Origin: Candidatus Acidiferrales bacterium
Lineage (GTDB): Bacteria > Acidobacteriota > Terriglobia > Acidiferrales > UBA7541
Direction: 5' to 3'
DNA length: 33,335 bases
NCBI GenBank assembly: GCA_030037775.1
Contig: JASHQB010000316.1
Coordinates: 1-33,335 of the forward strand
Made by a program: the position numbers and the translations under genes. Below are positions 1 to 8,519 of this stretch, piece after piece (positions within the stretch are counted from its first letter, which is position 1; each line of letters begins with the position of its first letter). Below the pieces are notes generated by a model. The model had not been told where the DNA came from, searched no databases, and saw only the letters and a program-made list of their open reading frames with translations.

Positions 1-888
1 CGCATACCAGTGTTTTTCCCGCAAGTCCAGTCGAGGCTATTGGCCGGGCAGATCATGCGCAATGCGAAGGATCTTGAGCTTAGGAATCCTCTGTTTGTTT
101 ATCCTCACGGAGATTTTGTTTCCTTATGCTCGGAGTTCAAAAAGAAGGGGTTTTTCTTGGTGCACGTTTGCATGGATTACCCGGAATCTGGGCAGGCACG
201 GCTGATCGAGCTGTCCGACGTGACTCTTGTGATTCCTAAGAGCCTATACCGAGGACTGGAGACAGAATACGGGAGCAAGGTCCAAGTTATTCCTCAAGTG
301 ACCCGGCTTTTCGATTCGGCAGACTCGCAATCTGCCAGCGCGGCCGATGAAAGCGAGCTCGAGGGCATTCCGAGGCCACGGCTCGGTTACCTGGGTGCCG
401 TGGAGAGACGCCTGAATTTGTGCATCCTTAGTCAGGTCTTGACGGCCCATCCCGAATGGCAATTCTTGCATTTCGGAGGATCCAAGTGTCTCCCGTTAGC
501 TAACGTTCATGTGCTTCCTTGGCGAGAGCCACGACGGCTACGAGAGGTAATTGCGAATCTGGATCTAGGCTTCATGCCTTATTCTTGCGATGACAATCGG
601 AATCTGCATTGCATGCCGCTGAAGCTTTTCGACTATTTCGCTCAAGGAACGCCTGTTGTGTCAACGCGAGTCGTAAACTTGGCTGAGTTTTCGGACACCA
701 TTTACTTCGGGGATGACGCCGACCAAGTCTGCTCGGCGATTCAGTTGGCGCTGAAAGAACCGTTGGACAGCCCTCTGAAGCTAAAGAGAAGGGCGATTGC
801 ACGTGGAAATTCGATCGACACGCTTGCCGATGCTCTTGCGGAGATACTGTCGTTTGACGGGAAAGCTTCAAGTGTTGCAGCCGAGTGA
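1..888 (+). CDS. Glycosyltransferase, GT4-like, 5'-truncated by window edge
   Basis: The reading frame is open from base 1 (R-I-P before the first in-frame GTG at position 10), so the true start lies outside the window and about 295 residues are visible. The C-terminal half looks like a GT-B glycosyltransferase: a 'RPRLGYLGAVERR' strand-turn begins the donor-binding domain, and 'MPLKLFDYFAQGTPVVST' corresponds to the nucleotide-sugar binding helix of GT4-type enzymes. The expected N-terminal Rossmann half is only partly present, because GT4 proteins are usually 370-400 residues. It is cytoplasmic and should add one sugar to a lipid-linked intermediate; donor and acceptor cannot be read from sequence. 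The next gene begins 9 to 51 bases after its TGA, depending on the start used, so it is probably co-transcribed with the rest of the locus. Confidence 0.8.
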   Translation, partial: RIPVFFPQVQSRLLAGQIMRNAKDLELRNPLFVYPHGDFVSLCSEFKKKGFFLVHVCMDYPESGQARLIELSDVTLVIPKSLYRGLETEYGSKVQVIPQVTRLFDSADSQSASAADESELEGIPRPRLGYLGAVERRLNLCILSQVLTAHPEWQFLHFGGSKCLPLANVHVLPWREPRRLREVIANLDLGFMPYSCDDNRNLHCMPLKLFDYFAQGTPVVSTRVVNLAEFSDTIYFGDDADQVCSAIQLALKEPLDSPLKLKRRAIARGNSIDTLADALAEILSFDGKASSVAAE

Positions 889-939
889 GATCAGTCGGTG
901 AAGACTCAGTCTGCAGCGGTGGCGGCGAGCGAGAAAAAG

Positions 940-2148
940 ATGCGCGTCTTGTTGCTGTGTTCACATCCAACTCAATATGGTTCCCCGATGTGGCGGCGGC
1001 TGTCGGAACGTCCCCAAGTAGAAATGCTGGTCGCTTATTGCAGTCTGGAAGGGGCCGAGTCCCACGTGGATCCTGGGTTCGGTGTTGAAGTAGCGTGGGA
1101 TGTACCTTTGCTCGACGGGTATCCGTGGGTCAAGCTAAAGAATTTATCGCCGCGTCCTGGTTCGAGCAAGTTTTTTGGCTTAGTCAATCCCGGTGTCTGG
1201 AAGCTCATACGAGCCAATCGGTTCGATGCGGTCGCCGTGTTCACTGGATACATGTGCGTCACATTCTGGATTGCTCTCCTCGCCGCAAAGATTTGTGGCA
1301 TTCCGCTACTTTATGGTACCGACGCTACAACTTTGCATTCCCGCGATGGTCGAGAGTGGAAAACGCGGCTCAAAACGCATCTCTGGCCGTGGCTATTTCG
1401 AAGGGCCGACCTGGTAATCGCACCGTCCAGCGGGACGGTAGAACTAATGCGTTCGTTAAATGTCCCGGAGGACCGGATCGCGCTGCTTCCGTACGTTGTT
1501 GATAACAGTTGGTGGACGGAAAACGCGAGGAGCGTGGATCGCAAAGCCGTCCGCAAAACCTGGGGAATCCCTTCGGATGCCAGTGTTGTGCTTTTTTGCG
1601 CCAAGCTGCAGCCTTGGAAGCGTCCGCAGGATTTGCTCCGGGCGTTTGCTCGTGCGGACATTCCCAGTGCTTATCTCGTCTTTGCCGGTGACGGCCCGAT
1701 GCGCAAACAGTTGGAACGTGACGCAGAGGAACTGTGCGTTCACAAACGCGTGCGCTTTCTTGGCTTCATAAATCAATCCGCCTTGCCTCAGGTTTACTGT
1801 TCCTCGGATCTAATGGTCCTGCCCTCAGGATATGAGCCGTTCGGCGTCGTCGTAAATGAAGCTATGGTCTGTGGGTGTCCGGTAATCGTGAGTGATCAGG
1901 TTGGAGCCCACTTCGACTTGGTGCGAGAAAACGAAACTGGTTTTGTGTATCCGGCAGGCGACGTCGAGGCGCTCGGCAGCATACTGCGTCGAGCGCTCGA
2001 GTGCCATGATCGACTGAGGCGCATGGGCCAGTTGGCGCGCGAGAGGATGTCCCAGTGGTGTCCTGAACTCTACGTTGAGAGTTTGGTGGACGCAGTATAT
2101 CGAGCCAAGGCTGCGTACAAATCGCAGCTCGGAGAAGCCATTCCATAG
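940..2148 (+). CDS. Glycosyltransferase family 4
   Basis: Predicted retaining GT-B glycosyltransferase of about 402 residues, acting in the cytoplasm on the growing glycan. The protein begins MRVLLLCSHPTQYG, the usual first beta strand of this fold. The second domain has the donor-site E-x7-E motif (E299 and E307 in 'YEPFGVVVNEAMVCG'), followed by 'PVIVSDQVG' and 'NETGFVYPAGD', all standard for GT4. I chose the ATG at 940 because it starts directly at the first strand. A GTG at 898 in the same frame would add 14 low-complexity residues (TQSAAVAAS...) and sits only 9 bases after the preceding stop, so it remains possible through translational coupling. Sugar specificity is unknown. It belongs to the polysaccharide run that continues into the acyltransferase gene. 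Confidence 0.9.
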   Translation: MRVLLLCSHPTQYGSPMWRRLSERPQVEMLVAYCSLEGAESHVDPGFGVEVAWDVPLLDGYPWVKLKNLSPRPGSSKFFGLVNPGVWKLIRANRFDAVAVFTGYMCVTFWIALLAAKICGIPLLYGTDATTLHSRDGREWKTRLKTHLWPWLFRRADLVIAPSSGTVELMRSLNVPEDRIALLPYVVDNSWWTENARSVDRKAVRKTWGIPSDASVVLFCAKLQPWKRPQDLLRAFARADIPSAYLVFAGDGPMRKQLERDAEELCVHKRVRFLGFINQSALPQVYCSSDLMVLPSGYEPFGVVVNEAMVCGCPVIVSDQVGAHFDLVRENETGFVYPAGDVEALGSILRRALECHDRLRRMGQLARERMSQWCPELYVESLVDAVYRAKAAYKSQLGEAIP

Positions 2149-2155
2149 GGATAGT

Positions 2156-3307
2156 ATGATTATGTTGCCTGGGTCCAAAACGACACCGCTGACGCGCCGC
2201 GCATCCGTACACCTGGATATGGCGCGAGGGCTTGCGGCCCTCGCAGTGCTGCTTGGACACGTGCGCGCGCTCTTTTTCCTACCCTACCATGATCTTGGTC
2301 GCCCTTCAGTCGTACTTGCCGCATTTTACGCGGTGACATCGCTGGGGCATCAAGCGGTGATTGTTTTTTTCGTCCTCAGTGGATTCTTTATTGTCTCGAG
2401 CGTTGTCGCCTCTTTCAAGCGTGGAAATTGGTCCTGGACCGGGTATCTCGTAAATCGAATCGTGCGCCTAAGTCTTGTATTGATTCCGGCGCTGATCCTC
2501 TGTTGGCTTCTTGATCACATTGGAATGGCGCTGCCATTCACCACTGCGCTCTATCACCGTGCTGTAGAAGATCTGATTACTCCGAGTGTGGCAAACCTTG
2601 AAACATACCGGAATTTTGTGGGGAGTTTTTTCTATGTCCAAAGCATTTTGGTTCAGCCATTTGGCTCGGATGGGCCGTTGTGGAGCTTAAGCTACGAATT
2701 CTGGTACTACATTTTGTTTCCCGTCGCTCTATGCGTGCTGGCAGGCAAATCCCGCTCGATGGGGCGGGTCATTTACTCTGTGCTGGCGATTCTGATTATT
2801 TTCTTTGTTGGGCGGACCATTGCACTGTATTTCTTGATCTGGTTCCTCGGAGGCGCTATTGCACTATCGTCGGTTTGGGGGTGGGCGCAGTTGCGCTTTG
2901 CACGAGCTGACGCGATCGCAATGGTGCCTCTAATATGCGTCCTGGGATTTAGCGTGGATCGACCGCTGAATTCTGCTTTTCTAACGGATGGCATCGTGGC
3001 GCTCGGATTTGGCGTGTGGATGTACTCCCTTCTGGGAATGCCTGAAGGGCTCGTGAAGCCGTTTTATGCAAAGATGGCGCGCCTCCTTGCCGGATTTTCG
3101 TATACCTTATATCTAACACATTTCCCTGTACTGTTTTTTATTCGATCGGCAATCAGCCAGGCAGCTATGTGGCAGCCGAATCTTGTTCACATCCTCTGCG
3201 CGGTTGGGATAGCAGTGTTTCCCTTGCTGCTCGCATACGGAATAGCGGAAATGACTGAAGCGAGGACGGCACTGGTTCGGCATAAGGTGATGGAGCTGTT
3301 CCAGTGA
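2156..3307 (+). CDS. Membrane acyltransferase family 3 (OafA/YrhL type)
   Basis: Integral-membrane O-acyltransferase of 383 residues, likely to acetylate (or otherwise acylate) hydroxyls of the glycan. Family hallmarks are 'RGLAALAVLLGHV' in the first membrane helix, where H35 corresponds to the conserved catalytic histidine, and 'SYEFWYYILFP' further on. About ten hydrophobic segments cover the whole chain and there is no extra periplasmic SGNH domain, so it is the short acyltransferase-3 form. The ATG at 2156 is preceded by a TAGGGA stretch 8 bases after the upstream glycosyltransferase stop. An in-frame ATG at 2075 would add a 27-residue tail overlapping the previous gene and lacking any conserved feature. 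Its stop overlaps the next start as GTGA, indicating translational coupling with the polymerase/ligase. Confidence 0.9.
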   Translation: MIMLPGSKTTPLTRRASVHLDMARGLAALAVLLGHVRALFFLPYHDLGRPSVVLAAFYAVTSLGHQAVIVFFVLSGFFIVSSVVASFKRGNWSWTGYLVNRIVRLSLVLIPALILCWLLDHIGMALPFTTALYHRAVEDLITPSVANLETYRNFVGSFFYVQSILVQPFGSDGPLWSLSYEFWYYILFPVALCVLAGKSRSMGRVIYSVLAILIIFFVGRTIALYFLIWFLGGAIALSSVWGWAQLRFARADAIAMVPLICVLGFSVDRPLNSAFLTDGIVALGFGVWMYSLLGMPEGLVKPFYAKMARLLAGFSYTLYLTHFPVLFFIRSAISQAAMWQPNLVHILCAVGIAVFPLLLAYGIAEMTEARTALVRHKVMELFQ

Positions 3308-4872
3308 ACTTTGTGCGCGTTTCCGAACGCGGCAAGCAGCAATTCATCACATTAGCTGTGTGGCTGATCGGGCTGTGGGTCGCTTGGACCTTAGGTCATT
3401 GGGTGGCCGACGCGCAGACGCATCTACTGATGGTCGTGGCCATCGGGTTCGCCCTATTGGTTATAGGACTCGTTATTCTTCATAACTGGCGTGCCGGTTT
3501 CTACTTCTTCCTGGTTTGGCTATTGTTCGAGGACCTTATCCGAAAATACCTCGGCAACAATATGGCCATTTTTTTTGCGAAAGACTGCTTGGCAGCGCTT
3601 ACCTACATTTCGCTACTGGTCGCGATTCGCCGCAAGCAAGCAAGGGCATTTCACCCGCCGTTCCTAGTGTTCTTAAGCTTGTTTTTTTGGTTTGCCGTCC
3701 TCCAAGTGTTTAACCCGTATTCGCCGAGCGTGTTTTATGGATTTCTTGGTTTGAAGGTCGACTTTTTTTATATCCCGCTCATGTTCCTTGCCTACGCACT
3801 AATTCGGGATGAGCGCGACCTGCACCGGTTCCTGCTCATATTTATGCTTCTTGCGGTTGTGATCTCCGGGTTGGGGATTGCTCAGGGGATTCTGGGACCC
3901 CAGTTTCTAAACCCTCCGACGCTCCAACACGATATTCGGGAGCTCGGGTCGCTCGAAAAGATAACGCCGCTGACTAACCAAATCTTCTTTCTTCCGTGTT
4001 CGGTCTTCGTGAGTTCGGGGCGATTTGCTCTTTACTTGGTTCTTGCGATCATCGTTGGCCTAGGCAGCGCAGGTTACTTTGTTCTCTCCTCTCTGAAAGG
4101 GCGAGTGGTCATGTACATCGGGATTGGTACTCTGGCGATTGCTACGCTGCTGAGCGGCTCAAGGAGTGGGCTTCTTTTCTCCTTGATTAGCACCCTGGCG
4201 CTCTTTTCCGCATTCCTGTGGGGTGCACCCTGGCGTTGGGGCCGCGGCCGTCGCCTAGTCAGGGTACTTCGACGAAGCCTGATCTTCGCAAGTCTGGGCT
4301 TGGCCGCTTTCATGCTGATTTTCCCAACAGCGATGGCTTCTCGCCTTGGCTTCTACTCCGAGACTTTGTTGCCGAGCAGCTCCGCATACGAACTAGGTGA
4401 GCGATCTTGGACTTATCCGATGGGTGAGCTGGTGAAGGCGTTTTCCGGGCCACACTGGGTCGTTGGAAATGGGACCGGCACGGATACTCTTGGCGCTCAG
4501 TACGTCAGCGAAATTCTAAAAAAGCCGATGCCCACTGTGGCGGTCGAAGAGGGCTTCGGACAACTGATCGCGGAGATGGGGATCCTCGCGCCTTTTCTTT
4601 GGATTCTTTGGACGGCTGTCACTGTTGCCGCATGTTGGAAGGTCAATCGTTCTCTAAAGGAGACGCGTTTCTTTCCCTTATCTGTGGCAATTGTTTGGTA
4701 CGCATTTGTGCTCCTATTTGCCATGTCCTATCTAGGTTTGGATGCGTATCAAAACTACGTGAATAACGCCTTTTTGTGGCTTCTCATTGGCGTTCTGTTT
4801 CGTTTGCCGGACTTGGCATCGCGCACATCTGTTCTCCCGGCGCAGCCGATGCGGCCCTCGGTGTCAGCATGA
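3304..4872 (+). CDS. O-antigen ligase / polysaccharide polymerase (Wzy/WaaL family)
   Basis: Polytopic membrane protein of 522 residues with roughly a dozen hydrophobic segments. It matches the O-antigen ligase/polymerase (Wzy_C-type) family by layout and by the 'LLSGSRSGLL' motif (about residues 282-291), followed by a large polar loop, 'SRLGFYSETLLPSSSAYELG' onward, that would face the periplasm. Proteins of this family polymerise lipid-linked repeat units or transfer finished chains; ligase and polymerase cannot be told apart from sequence alone. It starts at a GTG overlapping the previous stop (GTGA) and its TGA overlaps the next ATG (ATGA), so acyltransferase, polymerase and glycosyltransferase are translationally coupled. 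The gene is T-rich even for a membrane protein. Confidence 0.87.
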   Translation: MNFVRVSERGKQQFITLAVWLIGLWVAWTLGHWVADAQTHLLMVVAIGFALLVIGLVILHNWRAGFYFFLVWLLFEDLIRKYLGNNMAIFFAKDCLAALTYISLLVAIRRKQARAFHPPFLVFLSLFFWFAVLQVFNPYSPSVFYGFLGLKVDFFYIPLMFLAYALIRDERDLHRFLLIFMLLAVVISGLGIAQGILGPQFLNPPTLQHDIRELGSLEKITPLTNQIFFLPCSVFVSSGRFALYLVLAIIVGLGSAGYFVLSSLKGRVVMYIGIGTLAIATLLSGSRSGLLFSLISTLALFSAFLWGAPWRWGRGRRLVRVLRRSLIFASLGLAAFMLIFPTAMASRLGFYSETLLPSSSAYELGERSWTYPMGELVKAFSGPHWVVGNGTGTDTLGAQYVSEILKKPMPTVAVEEGFGQLIAEMGILAPFLWILWTAVTVAACWKVNRSLKETRFFPLSVAIVWYAFVLLFAMSYLGLDAYQNYVNNAFLWLLIGVLFRLPDLASRTSVLPAQPMRPSVSA

Positions 4873-6092
4873 ATCAACAAAAGCCTCGAATCGCCGTCGT
4901 TTCTCCATTTCTTGATAAGCAGCACGGTACTGAGCGCCCCGTCGTGGAATGGTTGAATCGAGCGGCTGATTCCTTCGATATTTATATCTATAGCCAGCAG
5001 ATAGAGGGTTTGGACATGTCCCGCATGGTCTGGCGCCGGATTCCGAAGATTCCGGGTCCGCACCTTCTCCGTTACATTTGGTGGTTCGCGGCGAATCACG
5101 CTTGGCGTGCTTGGGACAAACAATTTCGCGGACGTGTGCCAGACCTTGTCTATTCTCCCGGCATTAATTGCTTCGACGCCGACATTATCTCCGTCCATAT
5201 AATGTTTGCTGAGCTGTTGCGGAGGAACTTGCATTCGATGCGGCTCGCGGAACACTCGTGGCGCGAGTGGCCTCGGCTCTTGCACCGTCGTTTGTATTAC
5301 AAGCTCATCCTCAAATTGGAGCGCGGTATCTATCCGGACCCTGAGGTTAGTCTCCTCGTTATCTCCCGCAGAGTTTCAAGGGGTTTGCAGCAATTCTATG
5401 GCCGACAGGACCCATCGGCCGTAGTTTACTTTGGACTGGACCGCGAAGCCTTTAACCCGCAGCGGAGGTCCGACTTGCGGGTAGTAGCTCGTCGGCAACT
5501 CCATCTGCCAGACGATGAATTTGTTCTTCTTCTAATCGGGAACGATTGGCTGAACAAGGGATTGCCTCTGCTTTTGGAAGCGATGAGCCTTCTTCGAGAA
5601 TTGCCGCTGCATCTGCTCGTGGTGGGACAAGACGATTTTTTGCCATACCAAGCCCTGATTCGTGAAAAGGCTCTTTCCGGCCGTGTTCGTTTTCTGCCGC
5701 CTAGGAAGGATGTGGAGTATTACTACGCCGCTGCGGATGCGTACGCTGGCCCATCGAAAGAAGACGCTCTGCCTTTGCCGCCTGCTGAGGCTATGGCCTG
5801 TGGGCTACCGGTTATTGTCACAACGCAATGTGGCGTTGCGGAAATTATCGTAGACGGTGAAAACGGGCTGGTGATGCAGGATGCTCTCGACGTGGCAGAC
5901 TTGGCTTCCAAGGTGAAACGGCTCTATGAGGATCGTGACGCCAGAGAACGGCTCGGCGAGAAAGCAGCAGAAACAGCTCAACAGTACGACTGGAACCGCA
6001 GTGGCCGCGAGTTTGTAGACCTATTACAGGAGGCTCTGCGCAAGAAAAATCTGGCTGCGAGCAGGCGGACTAGCCTGCAACGCGAATTGTGA
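4869..6092 (+). CDS. Glycosyltransferase family 4
   Basis: GT-B glycosyltransferase of 407 residues. The start at 4869 is set by the ATGA overlap with the polymerase gene and by the N-terminus MNQQKPRIAVVSPFLDKQHG, which leads straight into the first strand; the same frame extends upstream to 4776 but that part overlaps conserved polymerase sequence. The donor domain shows 'FVLLLIGNDWLNKGLPLLLEA', 'YYAAADAYAGPSKEDALPLP' and 'AEAMACGLPVIVTTQCGVAE'. In the usual E-x7-E motif the first glutamate aligns with D299 (E298 precedes it) and the second with E307, a conservative change known to be tolerated in some family members. The function is transfer of one sugar in repeat-unit assembly; specificity is unknown. 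A GC-rich inverted repeat (6061-6078) lies inside the 3' end. Confidence 0.9.
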   Translation: MNQQKPRIAVVSPFLDKQHGTERPVVEWLNRAADSFDIYIYSQQIEGLDMSRMVWRRIPKIPGPHLLRYIWWFAANHAWRAWDKQFRGRVPDLVYSPGINCFDADIISVHIMFAELLRRNLHSMRLAEHSWREWPRLLHRRLYYKLILKLERGIYPDPEVSLLVISRRVSRGLQQFYGRQDPSAVVYFGLDREAFNPQRRSDLRVVARRQLHLPDDEFVLLLIGNDWLNKGLPLLLEAMSLLRELPLHLLVVGQDDFLPYQALIREKALSGRVRFLPPRKDVEYYYAAADAYAGPSKEDALPLPPAEAMACGLPVIVTTQCGVAEIIVDGENGLVMQDALDVADLASKVKRLYEDRDARERLGEKAAETAQQYDWNRSGREFVDLLQEALRKKNLAASRRTSLQREL

Positions 6093-6155
6093 CGGAAAGT
6101 TTTGAATGTCCAGCCTAAATTCTCCGTGGCCTTCGATTCTTAGGCACCGACGTCA

Positions 6156-7259
6156 ATGATCGTTGGACTCTTTCCCGGGCTGGCGAGCGTCGGTGGAGTT
6201 CAGCTCGCGGGGCGGCAGACGGCGGCGGCGTTGAGCGCGATTGCGGTCGGGCGAGGCTGGCCGTGCGTTTTTCTGAGCCTCAATGATGCACCAGGGGAGC
6301 ACGAAGCATCGGTTGAAGGGATGCGTTTCCGCTTTAAGGGATTCGGGCGGGCAAAGCCAACATTCCTTCTCAAGGCGCTCTTACTCGCGTGTGAAAAACC
6401 GAAGCTGATCTTCGCGGCCCATCCGAACCTAGCGCCCATTTCCGGGGCGATGAAGGCCATCTGCAGGGATACACAAACTATCGTGGGAGCGCACGGCGTA
6501 GAGATCTGGCAGCCCTTGCCCCCGATACGGAAAAGAATGCTCCGCCGCGCGGATATCGTTACAGCTCCAAGCTCGGACACGGCGCGACGGCTGGCCAAGA
6601 TTCAAGGTGTGCCGGAAAAAATGATCCGCACACTTCCGTGGCCGCTGGATCCAGAGCTCGCCCGTTTTGCCGAAGGCTCTGATCAACTTCGGCGACCGGA
6701 GGGATTCCCCCGCGGCCAGGTGGTGCTCTCGGTCGGCCGCTGGGCGGCGAGCGAGCGATACAAAGGCGCTGATCTTCTGATTCAAGCGACCAGTGAACTT
6801 GCGCGTGACTTCGCGGAACTTCATCTGGTCCTGGTGGGCTCAGGCGACGACCTGCCGCGATTGAGGGAGCTGTCGCGAGACTCCGAGGCAGGGGGGCGAA
6901 TTCATTTCTTCACCGATCTGTCGCGCAAGGAGGTTGCGGCTTGTTACGCTGCCGCGGATGTCTTTGCGCTGCCCAGCACCGGCGAGGGTTTTGGGCTGGT
7001 TTTTCTCGAGGCAATGGTCTTTGGAAAGCCAGTGGTTGGGACGAACGTCGGAGGGATTCCGGACGTGGTGGAAAATGGCCGGGGAGGGTTGTTGATTGAG
7101 CCGACGACGGCGGCAATTTCGGCGGTCCTAAGGCGTTTGCTGTCTGATCCACGTCTGCGAGAGGAGCTAGGAGCGCATGGCAGGGAGCGAGTGCACAGCG
7201 AGTTCACCTTTGGGAATTTTCAGCGGCGCTTGCTGGCTATCCTGAACGAGATTCTCTGA
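6156..7259 (+). CDS. Glycosyltransferase family 4
   Basis: GT4 enzyme of 367 residues. The N-terminal domain opens with 'MIVGLFPGLASVGGVQLAGR', a glycine-rich turn typical of the acceptor domain, and the C-terminal domain carries 'VLSVGRWAASERYKGADLL', then 'PSTGEGFGLVFLEAMVFGKP' with an intact E-x7-E and 'VGTNVGGIPDVVENG'. These are textbook motifs for retaining transferases that use nucleotide-diphosphate sugars (mannosyl-, glucosyl- and similar). The ATG at 6156 follows a 63-base spacer after the previous gene. A weak AGG lies about 11 bases upstream and a 6-base inverted repeat (6113-6118 and 6140-6145) brackets part of the leader. Substrate is not predictable. Confidence 0.92.
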   Translation: MIVGLFPGLASVGGVQLAGRQTAAALSAIAVGRGWPCVFLSLNDAPGEHEASVEGMRFRFKGFGRAKPTFLLKALLLACEKPKLIFAAHPNLAPISGAMKAICRDTQTIVGAHGVEIWQPLPPIRKRMLRRADIVTAPSSDTARRLAKIQGVPEKMIRTLPWPLDPELARFAEGSDQLRRPEGFPRGQVVLSVGRWAASERYKGADLLIQATSELARDFAELHLVLVGSGDDLPRLRELSRDSEAGGRIHFFTDLSRKEVAACYAAADVFALPSTGEGFGLVFLEAMVFGKPVVGTNVGGIPDVVENGRGGLLIEPTTAAISAVLRRLLSDPRLREELGAHGRERVHSEFTFGNFQRRLLAILNEIL

Positions 7260-7290
7260 AAGAATCTGCACGGGGCCAAACAGCTCAGTC

Positions 7291-8517
7291 ATGAAAATAT
7301 TGAAGACAGCTCAAGCCTATTATCCGTTCCAAGAAAAGGGCGGGCCTGTCGTAAAAGTTCGCGCTATCGCGCTTGGGCTGGCGCAACGCGGTCATTCCGT
7401 CACGATATTGACGCCAGACTGGGGATTTCAGCCGTCGATGGCTCCCACGATGGCTGCAGAAAAATGCCGCTGGGGCTGGTGCACACGGGAGCAAGGAGTC
7501 AACGCGATTTTTCTGCGCGGCGCGGGACACTATCGTGCTCTATCGCTAAATCCGGGTATGTTAAGCTTTTCTCGAAGGGCCCTCAGGGATTTCGACGTCG
7601 TTCATGTGTATGGCCTGTACGACTTGCTTGGGCCCACAGCGGCTTTTTTTTGCCGGAGGAATCATATCCCTTATGTGATGGAACCCATGGGGATGTTCCG
7701 GCCAATTGTCCGCAACATCGGATTGAAGAAAGTTTACCGTCAGCTTCTTGGAAAACGCCTTCTTGATGGGGCTTACCGACTGATTGCCACGTCCGATCAG
7801 GAAAAGAGGGAGCTTATCGAGGGAGGAATTGAGTCCGCGCGAATTATCGTACGGCGGAACGGCGTGGAGGTGCCGAGCTTTATTCCGGAGCACGGCACGT
7901 TCCGCAAGGAATGGCAGATTCCCTCCCAAGCGAAAATGGTTCTATTCCTTGGACGGTTGGAGCTCAAGAAGAGTCCCGAATTGCTCTTGGAAGCCTTTGC
8001 TCAATGGCGCGAAACGTCGCAATTTGGCGCAAGCAGCATACTGGTTATCGCTGGTCCTGGGCAGGACAGCGGATATTCGGCGCGACTCAAGTGCTCGGCG
8101 TCGTCGTTAAGAATTGCACATGTTGTCCGCTTCACCGGCCCGCTTTACGAAGAGCGGAAGTGGAGTGCATACCGCGACGCAGACGTGTTTGTCCTTCCTT
8201 CGCAGAATGAGAACTTTGGCAATTGCGCTGCGGAGGCGATTGCCTGTGGGACACCAGTGATCGTAACGGATCAGTGCGGCATTGCCCCACTCGTCGCCGA
8301 CAGGGCTGGCCTTGTCGTTTCACACGATTCAGCTTCGATTGCGAGAGCGTTGAAGACTGCGCTTGAAGATGAAACTGCGGCGGCGCGATTGCGCAGTGCC
8401 TGCCCAGCGGTTGTGGAGAAATTGTCGTGGGACGAGCCGATTTTGGAGATGGTTAAAATATATTGCGAGGCGTTGACGGAGAATTCTGAGCAAGGAAGCG
8501 TCAGGCAAACAGTTTAG
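7291..8517 (+). CDS. Glycosyltransferase family 4
   Basis: GT4 enzyme of 408 residues. The N-terminus 'MKILKTAQAYYPFQEKGGPV' contains the GG turn of the first domain. Later come 'KMVLFLGRLELKKSPELLLEA', 'VLPSQNENFGNCAAEAIACG' with an intact E-x7-E, and 'PVIVTDQCGIAPLV'. It resembles enzymes annotated as glycosyltransferases in exopolysaccharide loci and should act in the cytoplasm on a polyprenyl-linked oligosaccharide. It lies 31 bases after the previous glycosyltransferase and its TAG is only two bases before the next ATG, so it is almost certainly co-transcribed with the amidotransferase. Specificity is unknown. Confidence 0.92.
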   Translation: MKILKTAQAYYPFQEKGGPVVKVRAIALGLAQRGHSVTILTPDWGFQPSMAPTMAAEKCRWGWCTREQGVNAIFLRGAGHYRALSLNPGMLSFSRRALRDFDVVHVYGLYDLLGPTAAFFCRRNHIPYVMEPMGMFRPIVRNIGLKKVYRQLLGKRLLDGAYRLIATSDQEKRELIEGGIESARIIVRRNGVEVPSFIPEHGTFRKEWQIPSQAKMVLFLGRLELKKSPELLLEAFAQWRETSQFGASSILVIAGPGQDSGYSARLKCSASSLRIAHVVRFTGPLYEERKWSAYRDADVFVLPSQNENFGNCAAEAIACGTPVIVTDQCGIAPLVADRAGLVVSHDSASIARALKTALEDETAAARLRSACPAVVEKLSWDEPILEMVKIYCEALTENSEQGSVRQTV

Positions 8518-8519
8518 GC

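Noticed and set aside
6061..6078. GCAGGC-GGACTA-GCCTGC hairpin as a terminator
   Set aside because: It lies inside the coding sequence and has no T-run after it.
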